DNA from: Castanea sativa
Lineage: Eukaryota > Streptophyta > Magnoliopsida > Fagales > Fagaceae
Direction of reading: 5' to 3'
Assembly: GCF_040712315.1 (NCBI RefSeq)
Contig: NC_134015.1
Location: 49,817,964 to 49,881,963, forward strand
Length of the DNA stretch: 64,000 nucleotides
Position numbers and translations under genes: made by a program. This document shows, piece after piece, positions 36,140 to 45,406 of this stretch (positions within the stretch are counted from its first letter, which is position 1; the number at the start of each line of letters is the position of its first letter). The notes beneath the pieces were generated by a model. The model searched no databases. It was not told the DNA's origin and saw only the letters and a program-made list of their open reading frames with translations.

Positions 36140-36690
36140 GATTTGGATTTTTTTTTTTTTATAGCTTTTACCAAACTTTTACCAATATAAGCTTTTTTTT
36201 TTTTTTTTTAATTGATTTTTTTTTTATAGCTTTTAGAACCGTTGGCCACTTTTTATTTTATTTTATTTTTGTTATAGTTTTTACCAATATAAGCTTTTAC
36301 CAAACTTTTACCAATATAGGTCTTTTATTTTTTTTTTATAGCTTTTCAAGTGGAGAGAACCGTTGGTTTTTTTTTAAAGCTTTTAAAGGGGAGAAAACCG
36401 TTGGCCACTCTTTTTTTTTTTTTTTGGTTATGGTAATTACCATAAGCTTTTACCAAAGTTGTACCGTTGTGACTTTTTTTATAGCTTTTTTTTTTTTCTT
36501 TTTTTTTTTTAGCATTTAAAGGGGAGAAAACCGTTGGCCACTTTTTTTTTTTTTTTTTAATAGTTTTTTTTATAGAAGCTCTTACCAAACTTTTACCAAT
36601 ATAAGCCTTTTTTATAGTTTTTTTTTTGTTAATGTTTTTGTTTATAGCTTTAACCAATATAAGCTTTTACCAAACTTTTTTTTTTAAAGA
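36140..36690. repeat. T-rich minisatellite-like block between the two Harbinger genes
   Basis: Variants of TTTTATAGCTTTTACCAAAC, TTTTACCAATATAAGC and GGGGAGAAAACCGTTGGCCA recur at least three to five times each, separated by runs of 9-16 T. No coding signal. Its length may be affected by assembly of homopolymers. Confidence 0.8.
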
Positions 36691-37008
36691 ATCATATCAA
36701 CAATGGCACATGAAAAATGTTATTCATTTTAAGGCCAATTTAATGATCACAACCTATCATGGAATACTCAAGGAGTTCATATATTACTTCCTAGCAGAAT
36801 GTAAAAGATGAGTACATATCCAAATCAAGATGAAGACACTGACCAAGAGAGGCCAAAGTTTTTTAACAGTAATAAATTTTGAAGACATATTTGTGAACAA
36901 ATAAAAAATAAAAATAAACAAAAAAGAGTGCAATAGGTAAATTTTTGAAAATCCGATTACTACACAACACCACATTGAAGCAACCCTATCGAGACAATCC
37001 CCTTTCGT

Positions 37009-38067
37009 TCAGAGAAAATGAAATTGAGGATTCCTTTGGAACTGCATCTCTAGCCACTTCAGCTGGATGTCCTTGTCATGAACAAGTGCTGTAAACATGC
37101 TCCTATTCACTGCTGTTTCCATGAAGAAGAGGGTGCTAAACATAAAAAGACGATCGCCCGATTGCACCCCAGGAAGACTCAACACCATGTCCAGAATTTC
37201 TTTAAACTCAGTAGTTGCTGTGTTTGTAACTGGTGGACGAGTACTTACAGTTCTACTTTCAACAATAACATTTGAGATACTCTTCAAAGAGTCGGACATC
37301 TCTTGCACAATCGAACGCTTTTTTTTTTTTTTGTTTCTTGCAAATTCCCCTAGCAATGTGGACACTACTGAGCTTGCCTTTCCCCTTATCTATTGCCGGT
37401 CCTGCCCTCGACAATGATGGGTCTTCAAGCTCCATTGGGTCAACATTCACAGGGGATTGACATTGGGGGTTAACAAACTCTTTGCTATCAACGGAGTCCC
37501 CGAACCCTTCGGTGCTTTCCTTTGGCATTGGACCACTAGTGCAAAATGCATGTTTTCCCGTTGCAACTGTGCCTCCATACATGATGTCCATGGAGTCAAG
37601 ATTCGGCATTCCTTTTTTTCTAAAGGTTCCTGCTATGGGACATGCCTACATGTAGACAACCAGTAATTAGAACACAATATAGTTGTAGGCAATGGAAGTG
37701 AACTCAAGGACATGTGAAGTGAACTCACCGCAATCTTTCGGGTCCACCAGTCATCAGCAGCATCAAGCCGCCCAGTTCCAGCGTCAATACCCAACCCACT
37801 CTCATGCTCAAAACAGTCCTTATACTTCCTCCAAATTCTCCTCAGATGATCCCATTTATTTTTGAACTGCTGGTGAGTTACCACTTTTCCCATTTCTGCC
37901 AATTGCTTAAGAACTTCGTCAACCCCTTCCTTTCTCAAATATCCTCCCTTCCTCTTGCCCTCTAGGACTTGGACAGCACAGAAATCACAAAATGCTTTTA
38001 CTTCATTCGGTTCTTTCCAATCTTGCCTCACATCATCACCACCATCATTTGATTTCCCCTTACCCAT
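37009..38067 (-). CDS. Myb/SANT-like DNA-binding protein of the Harbinger element, frameshifted
   Basis: Exon 1 (38067-37729) encodes MGKGKSNDGG and a Myb/SANT-like domain of the Myb_DNA-bind_3 type (VKAFCDFCAVQVLEG, LRKEGVDEVLKQL, QFKNKWDHLRRIWRKYK, ADDWWTRKI). After a GT-AG intron exon 2 (37645 on) continues ACPIAGTFRKKGMPNL and an acidic/Pro linker. Within a run of 14 A (37319-37332 on the minus strand) the frame must change by one base. It then gives RSIVQEMSDSLKSISNV and a C-terminal region ending FQRNPQFHFL (stop 37009). In PIF/Harbinger systems this protein binds element ends and helps the transposase reach the nucleus (family knowledge). The shift is in a homopolymer, so sequencing error and real mutation are both possible. 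Confidence 0.75.
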
Positions 38068-38976
38068 TTTTGCTACAAGCTTGGTCTATACTCATTGAGG
38101 CATTTCAACAAACAAGCCGTGTGCATGATATGCAATTGGTTACACATGCCCACATGAGAAATAAAAATTAAACTCACATAGCCACATACTATTGTCATGA
38201 CAAACACAAAAAAATTGAACACATTCAACCACAGCAACCACGCACACACACGTTGCACACAAAAAAACCCACAAATTCAAGCCTCAAGCCTCATGGAAAA
38301 TAACCACAGTATGAGAAGAGAGAGAGCAACTTACCCGTGAATGCAGATGGCCACAATGGTGGCAATGGTGTCCCAAGCAGCGAGAAGGTGTGCTGGAGCG
38401 AAGGAAGAACAGAGCTCCGGATCGGGTGGATTTCTTCCGTGTATTTACGTGATTCAGAGTAATGGGTTTCCTTTGGTTTAATGGATTATTGGTGGGTGGG
38501 TGGGTGGAGTTCATTGAAGAGGAAGAGGACAGATTATTGATGAAGAGCAATGAAGATCTGCCACGGTAGCTGGGAGAGAGAGGGGCTGTGCGAAATTAGC
38601 CGTTGGGAGAGAGGGGGCTGTGTGTTTGGTAAGATCAGTAATAAATTCGAAGAAGAGAAGAAAGAAATATCCCTGCTACTGACTCAAAACGTACAACAGT
38701 GAAGAAAAAAAAGCACAGAACAATGAAGAAAAAACAAAACAAGAAAAGGAAAAGGCCAACGCGTTAGAAACAATGACCAATGTGTTTTCTCTGCTTTTGG
38801 TGTCCATCTACAGTACACACAAGTACTGTGCACTTGCGTTAAAAAATATTTCAACTGAAGCTCTTGCATTTTCTGTCTTGTGCACTGTAGCCGTGGGACC
38901 CATGCTGTGCTGGACGCAAACGCCAAACGTAGGCCACCAGACGCTATCCAAACACTACCTAAGGAAAAGTGAAAGA
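38068..38976 (-). other. Upstream/terminal region of the Harbinger element
   Basis: It lies between the Myb-like start codon and the inferred element end. It contains GTGGGTGGGTGGGTGGAG (38491-38508) and AT-rich sequence. GCGTTTGGCGTTTGCG on the minus strand near 38915-38935 looks like subterminal repeats. It probably holds the promoter of the Myb-like gene; no defined element could be read. Confidence 0.4.
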
Positions 38977-38997
38977 ACAAGAAGTCTAGTGTATGCA

Positions 38998-39600
38998 CAG
39001 TGAGCCGTTGTAGTGCACGTGGAACTCTGACTTCGATGTTGACAATACATGTGGGACCCAAGTAAGTCAGCAAAATTGCGAAATTGCCCTCATAACTCAG
39101 TTTTGAGAATTTGAAAACACAATAATGAATAGCTTTGGCTTTTTTTGACTTTATCGTTTTGTCTTTTGTTAGGGTTGGTTTGGGATATGGATTTAAAAAC
39201 TGAAAATTGTTGTTTAAAAATATTTATGGAAATACATGTGGGTAAAAAAATGTGTAAAAAAATGTGTAATGTTATTTAAAAAATAAAAATGGTTATTTGA
39301 AAACACAAACCAAACACCCTTAATGTTTTATATTTCACAGTGAACCGTTATAGTGCATGTGGAACTCTAACTTTGACGTAAACACAAACCAAACACCCTT
39401 AATGTTTTATATTTCACAGTGAACCGTTGTAGTGCATGTGGAACTCTAACTTTGATGTTCACAACACATACATGTAAGACCCAAGTATATCAGCAAAATT
39501 GCGAAATTGCCCTCATAACTCGGTTTTGAGAATCTGAAAACACAAAAATGAATAATTTTGGCTTTATTTGACTTTAGTGGTTTGTCCTTTTGTGTATTGT
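38998..39600. repeat. Imperfect tandem duplication interrupted by a MITE
   Basis: 38998-39165 (AGTGAGCCGTTGTAGTGCA ... TTTTTGACTTTA) is repeated at 39417-39575. A partial third start (39340-39380) is followed by the same CACAAACCAAACACCC stretch that ends the embedded MITE. The duplication therefore happened after the MITE inserted. Confidence 0.8.
39172..39319. mobile_element. Tourist-like MITE, 148 bp, TTA target duplication
   Basis: TTA lies at 39169-39171 and 39320-39322. The ends GGGTTGGTTTGGG and, inward from the right, GGGTGTTTGGTTTG form imperfect inverted repeats. The interior is AT-rich. The TTA duplication and G/T-rich ends fit PIF/Harbinger-mobilised elements. Confidence 0.7.
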
Positions 39601-39644
39601 TAATATTTTATATTTCTTAACTTCACCCACCCACTGTCCATTTA

Positions 39645-39865
39645 GTGTGCGTTTAGGAGGGCTGAAACGTCCAGCATCTGTGTTTTAGTTCCTTCCCTTT
39701 TTTTTTTTCTTTCACTGGGACGCGCATTGTGTACTATTCGTTGGCCATAAATAGTAATTTTAGGCTAATAAACAGTAATTTTAAGCGTGAACAGAGTTTA
39801 CATTAAAAAAATATTTTGCTACAGTGTTTTTCAGTTTTCAGTTTCAGCTACATCCAAACAGACCC
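39645..39865. mobile_element. Tourist-like MITE, 221 bp, TTA target duplication
   Basis: TTA lies at 39642-39644 and 39866-39868. The left end is GTGTGCGTTTAGGAGGG and the right end read inward is GGGTCTGTTTGGATGTAG. The interior has no ORF. Confidence 0.6.
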
Positions 39866-39868
39866 TTA

Positions 39869-40429
39869 CTAGCCTAACCTGTGACTGTGAGTGTATATAA
39901 TTGTGTTTTTATTTTTTATTCTTTTTTTAGGAGTGTATGTAATTGTGTTGATCGGCTATACCAATGGGCGTGAACTATACCAATGGGTGTTAAAAGAAAG
40001 TGAACAAGACATTATAAAAGAAAAAAAAAAGTTATGTAACGATTTTAAAATATGAAAATTTATGAAAAAAATTATAAAATTTTATATATTTGTATTTTTT
40101 TATTATTGTTGTCTATATATGAATTTCTTTTTTTATTAAATTATGTAATTTATACTCATTAAAAACCACCTGAAAAAATTTATTGCCACTGCTGACAGAG
40201 ACAATTTTTACTTATATGCAGTATGCACACTAATCGGAATTTATTTGTTGCTGCATCAAAGACTTTCAATCATTCGGGGTTTTTATGCTTTCCTTTCAAT
40301 CATCAAAGATTCTTGATCTCTTATGAGTTCTCATCTGTAATAATAGTCAATATTAAATTTTTTTTCTTAGACGACACCTATGCAACAATAGACCACATCC
40401 TAATAAATGAAGCACAAAAAAAAAAATAC
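39869..40429. other. Intergenic, no gene seen
   Basis: AT-rich sequence with repeated CCAATGGG(C/T)GT at 39960-39990. No coding match. Confidence 0.5.
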
Positions 40430-42355
40430 AATGACAAAACACACACAACTTGTCAGCAACAATTCGAACTTTGATGCACTATTATGTGTGTAAGAGCATT
40501 CTCATTGGCAATTGCAAATGAAAAATGTAGAGGAAAAATACAATCAAGACACAAAAAGATGTTGGCAGTCGAACTTGTAAAACATCATAATAAATGAAGC
40601 CCATAGAACCCTTGTGTATAACTCCTAAAATATAAGTAGTATATCAATTATCTTAAATAACTTGGGTGCCAACCTTTCAGTAGCAATAGAATTCTTCCTT
40701 TTGCATTATTTTAAGCAATACCAAACCTAAGGATATATCTAACCCTTAGGGTTAGATGATTTTGTTGAACAATGCAAAATGAGACAGCCATGTTGAAATC
40801 AAAAGAAGAAAAGAAAAACATATGTTGTGTGATGGACGGTGGTGGAATAGATGAAGAATATAGAGTTGAGGGTTATACTTAGATAGATGGGTGGCTACTC
40901 ACAAACGCCTAAGAGTTTGTGGGTTTGTACTTTGCACTTTTTTCTTTTTTTGATTGAACTTTTTCTATTTTTTATAAACTGTTGAACTGAATTTAGGGAG
41001 GTAAAATTTTGTAAATTTTCTATTATTGGTATTATACAAAAAAAAAAAAAAAAAACAATGACAACACACACAACTTGTCAACAACTCGAATATTTATGCA
41101 CTATTATTTGTGTAAGATCATTCCCATTGGCAATTGCAAATGGGAAATGTAGGGGAAAAATACAATCAAGGCGCAAAAAGGTATTAGCAATCGGACTTGT
41201 AAAACATCCTAATAAATGAAGCTCATAGAACCCTTATGTATAACTCCTAAAATATAAGTAGTATATCAATTATCTTAAATAACCTGGGTGCCAAACTTTT
41301 AGTAGCAATAGAATTCTTCATTTTGCATCATTTTGAGCAATACCAAACTTAAGGATGTATCTAACCTTTTGGATTAGATGATTTTGTTGAACAATGAAAA
41401 AGGAGACAGCCATGTTGAAATCAAAAGAAGAAATGAAAAAGATATGCTGTGTGATGGACGATGGAGGAATAGATGAAGAATATAGACTTGAGGGTGATAC
41501 TTAGATAGATGGGCGGCTACTCACAAACACCTAAGGGTTTGTGGGTTTGTACTTTGCACTTTTTTTTCTTTTTATTGAAATTTTTATATTTTTTGATAAA
41601 CTGTTGCATTGAATTTAAGGAGGTAAAATTTTGTAAATTTTCTATTACTGGTATTATACACAAAAAACAAAAAAAAAACAAAAAAAAAAACAATGACAAC
41701 ACACACAACTTGTAAACAACAACTCAAATATTTATGCACTATTATGTGTGTAAGATCATTCCTATTGGCAATTGCAAATGGGAAATGGAGGGGAAAAATA
41801 CAACCAAGGCACAAAAAGGTGTTGGCAATCAAACTTGTAAAACATCCTAATTAATGAAGTTCATAGAACCCTTGTGTATAACTCCTAAAATATAAGTAGT
41901 ATATCAATTATCTTAAATAACCTGGGTTCTAACCTTTTAGTAGCAATAGAATTCTTCATTTTGCATCATTTTGAGCAATACCAAACCTAAGGATATATCT
42001 AACCTTTAAGATTAGATGATTTTGTTGAACAATGAAAAAAGAGACAGCCATGTTAAAATCAAAAGAAGAAAGAACAAAATATGTTGTATGATGGACATTG
42101 GTGAAATAGATGAAGAATACAGAGTTGAGGGTTATACTTAGATAGATGGGCGACTACTCACAAACGCCTAAGGGTTTGCGGGTTTGTACTTTGCACTTTT
42201 TTCTTTTTTTATGACACTTTTTATATTTTTTGATAAATTGTTGCACTAAATTTAGGGAGGGAAATTCTATAAATTTTCTATTACTGGTATTATACACAAC
42301 AAAAAAATGACAACACACATAACTTGTCAACAACAACTCGAACTTTGATGCACTG
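40430..42355. repeat. Tandem array: three units of about 614-635 bp plus a partial fourth
   Basis: Units begin at AATGACA(A)CACACA at 40430, 41057, 41692 and 42306. Each has ATTGGCAATTGCAAATG, CCTAAAATATAAGTAGTATA, GAGACAGCCATGTTGAAATC, GATAGATGGG and a run of A near its end. The fourth copy is cut after GATGCACT at about 42353, where a Copia coding fragment begins. No ORF is conserved between units. Confidence 0.92.
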
Positions 42356-43560
42356 GTGGCGAAAGCGTATACACAAAAAGAAGGTGTTGACTATGATGAA
42401 ACTTTTTCGCCAGTAGCCATGCTTAAATCTATCAGAATTCTCTTATCCATTACTGCTCATTATGATTATGAGATTTGGCAAATGGATGTCAAGACTGATT
42501 TCTTAATGGCAATCTTAAGAAGAAATCTACATGATGCAACCGGAAGGTTTCATAGCAAAGAACCAAGAGCATATGGTGTGCAAGTTGAAAAGGTCCATTT
42601 ATGGACTTGAGCAAGCATCTAGGTCATGAAACATTAGATTTGATCAAGCAATCAAGTCATTTGATTTTGAACAAAATCTTGATGAACCATGTGTGTACAA
42701 AAGACATCGAGATAAAGTAGTAATGTTCCTAGTGCTTTATGTTAATAATATTCTACTCATAGGAAATGATGTAGGGGGAATGTTATCGGTTAAAATTTGG
42801 TTGTCAAGCCAATTTGATATGAAGGACTTGAGCAAAGCTAACTATATTCTAGGGATCAAGTTTTGGCAAGATCGAAAGAATAGGATGTTAGGTTTGTCAC
42901 AAGCTGGATATATAGATAAGGTTCTAGAACGGTTTAACATGCAAAACTCCAAGAAAATATTACTTATTTTTAGACATTGAGTTCCTCTATCTGATGACCA
43001 AAGGCCTAAGACTTTTGAGAAAGAAAACATGATGAGACAAGTTCCCTATGCTTTTGCAATGGGAAGTCGCATGTATGCTATGCTTTGTACTAGACTGGAT
43101 ATTTGTTATTCAGTTAGCATGATCAGTCGATATCAATCAAATTCAAGTCTTAAACATTGGCAAGCTGTAAAGCATATTCTCAAGTATCTAAGGAGAACGA
43201 GAGATTATATGCTTATTTACCGTTGTGAGGATTTGATTCCCATTGGCTATACGGATTCAAATTTTCAGCTAGATCTTGATTTTAGAAAGTTCACTTCAGG
43301 TTGTGTGTTCACCTTGGGAGGTGGAGCCATAAGTTGGAGGAGTGATAAACAATCTTATATTGTCGACTCCACCATGGAAACGGTAAAGGAAGTTGTTGCT
43401 GCTTGTGAAACGGCAAAGGAAACTGTTTGGTTCAAGAAATTTATTTCTGATCTTGGTGTTGTGAGAACTGACCAAGTTTTTATTACATTGTTCTGCGACA
43501 ATACTGGAAAAAAGAAGGGGAGAGGACAGATTAAAGAAAGAGAAAGAAAGTTAAGGACAA
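42356..43560 (+). pseudogene. Copia reverse transcriptase/RNase H fragment
   Basis: It begins in mid-domain with AKAYTQKEGVDYDETFSPVA, then [21 protein letters not shown], and the catalytic box YVNNILLIGND. The box is normally YVDD, so at least one catalytic Asp is replaced. It continues through ANYILGIKFWQDR, MCTRLDICYSV-like sequence, LKYLRRTRD, GYTDSNF, TSGCVFTLGGGAISW and LFCDNTG (RNase H), after which homology ends. Stops near 42609 and 42978 and a frame change near 42600 break it. There is no integrase before it and no LTR nearby, so it is an orphan piece fused to the tandem array. Confidence 0.85.
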
Positions 43561-43607
43561 AATTGTCTTTTGAGTCAAGGAGTAATAGACAATGGTCAAA
43601 ATTGAAA

Positions 43608-45272
43608 ATTAACACTGTTTTTCAAACAATATAATTAGTAGACACTGTTTTCAAACTATATTTTTTACTAATATCTTGAGTTTAAAAGAGTTAATTTTGG
43701 GCCTATAAATTGAGTATTTGAGACTCAATTTCCATGGTCTGATAATGTCTAATGTGACATTTTTTTCACGTGGTGACCACCTGAAAATTGAGTCTCTAAG
43801 ACTCGATTTACAAGCCACCCAATTTAATTCCCAATTTTGGCTGAAAATGAAGATACAAAAAGACTTGTGGGCATGACCCCTCCATCCAAGCCAACTAGCC
43901 ATAATAGACTAAGCCTAGAATTATTGAGTCCTGATCCTACCTACTCCAATAAATATGCCTGACAAAAGCAAACCTCAAACGTAGAAAAAGAGAGAAGTTT
44001 TAAGCATCTTAACCCTGTGACTCTGCAAACTAAGAAAAAATAAATTATGTACTTTGAAATTTTTTTCCTACCTACTCCTTTAAGAGCATACCTATCAACA
44101 ATTCTAAAAAATTTAGCATTTACCATTTCAAAACCCAATTTTATAACATATAACACACCATTTTACAATAAAACTTATATCAAAACTTCTATTTTTTTAC
44201 CATTTCATTTAAATTTTAAATTTTATTTTTTATTCATTTTTAATTCGGTCTCTCTCTCTCTCTCTCTCTCCCTCTCCCTCTGTCAAAACTCAAAAGTTGT
44301 CTCTCTCTCCCTCTGTAGAAGACTAGAACCTCTCCCTCTCTCTGATCTGCTCTCAAACGGGTGCTCCATGTCTCTGATCTGCTCTCAAGCCCATGCTCCA
44401 TGGCTGACCACCAAGCTTTGTTGGCCTAAAACATTTCTCACCCTCTTCATCAGCCTAAAACACTTCTCACCCCTTTTGGGTATTTTGGAAATTGATTTTC
44501 TGTTATTTTGGAAGCTGTTTTTCTGTGTTCATTTTTTTTTTCTGGGTTTTTTGGAAGCTTACTTTCTAGGTATTTTGGAAATTGATTTTCTGGGAATTTT
44601 GGAAGCTGATTTTCTAGGTTTTGGAAGCTAGTTTCTGTGTTCGTTTTGTTTTACTGGGTATTTTAGAAGCTGATTTTTTGGGTATTTTGGAAATTGATTT
44701 TCTGGGTTTTGGAAGCTATTTTTCTTTGTTTGCTTGTTTTTTCTGGGTATTTTGGAAGTTGATTTTCTGGGTATTTGCTGTGAGGTTTTGGGTATTTTTT
44801 GTGCCGATTTTCTGGTTTTTGAGGTTGGGTTTTTGTTCAGTGTTAGAGATTTTTTTTCCCTATTCACGATTTCTTTCACTGTAATGTACAAAAGGAAGAG
44901 ACACAAGTGTTAGAAGAGTTTACATTAAACTTGACCTCACCTCCCACTAACACCGTGGCCCAAGAAAACTCCTTAACACAAAACAATCAGAAAATTACCA
45001 TTAAAGTGTTTTGTTTTGTTTGCGAGCACATACAAATCGATGCTTAAAGGGTCGGCTTATAAATCAAGTGTTAGAGACTTGATTTTCAGGTGAACACCAT
45101 ATGGAAAAAATGCCACATCAGACGTGATCACTGATCAGACATGAAAATTGAGTTTTTGAGAGTCGATTTATAAGCTCAAAATCAATTTTTTTAAACTTTA
45201 AATGTTATTAAAAACTATAATTCCGTAACAGTGTTTACTAATTATATTATTTGAAAATTCACGTTAATTTCC
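43608..45272. mobile_element. TIR element of about 1.66 kb, no transposase
   Basis: The left end AAATTAACACTGTTTTTCAA...ATATAATTAGTAGACACTG pairs with the right end, whose complement reads AAATTAACGTGAATTTTCAA...ATATAATTAGTAAACACTG; the inverted repeat continues over roughly 75 bp. Further in, both ends carry GAGTCTCTAAGACTCGATTT-type palindromes (43770-43812; 45065-45175). Inside are a (TC)n tract (44248-44274) and a minisatellite. Exact target duplication not resolved. Confidence 0.65.
44470..44840 (+). repeat. Minisatellite of about 24-33-bp units
   Basis: Variants of GGTATTTTGGAAGCTGATTT and TTTCTGGGT repeat roughly ten times. Read in frame they give a repeated ILEIDFLG / ILEADFLG peptide spread over two overlapping ORFs (44047-44631 and 44621-44884). 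There is no sign of a real gene; the ORFs are a by-product of a repeat without stops. Confidence 0.8.
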
Positions 45273-45406
45273 AACTTTGGCCAATAGACCATGGAGTAAT
45301 AGAGAATGGCAAGGTTTTATGCTTAAACCCTAGACTAAACCCCATATCCCTTCCTCTACAATTATCAAAACCCCATTCCAATCCCACAAAATAAGAGAAA
45401 GCCCAG

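Larger units (their letters stand above)
34200..38976 (-). mobile_element. PIF/Harbinger DNA transposon with both genes (left boundary uncertain)
   Basis: Two minus-strand genes typical of plant PIF/Harbinger elements lie 1.1 kb apart: a DDE transposase and a Myb/SANT-like protein. On the right, about 38960-38976 reads TATCCAAACACTACC followed by TAA. This fits an element end next to the 3-bp TTA/TAA target duplication of this superfamily. I could not find the matching left terminus in 34110-34519, so the left limit is approximate and may be lost. Confidence 0.65.

Noticed and set aside
40430..42355. Tandem array as a CRISPR-like or regulatory array
   Set aside because: Units are over 600 bp, contiguous and without unique spacers, in a plant nuclear setting.
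44047..44884. Two overlapping ORFs with repeated ILEIDFLG peptide as a novel repeat protein
   Set aside because: The ORFs exist only because the minisatellite unit lacks stops; the upstream part is low-complexity (CT)n and the block lies inside a transposable element.
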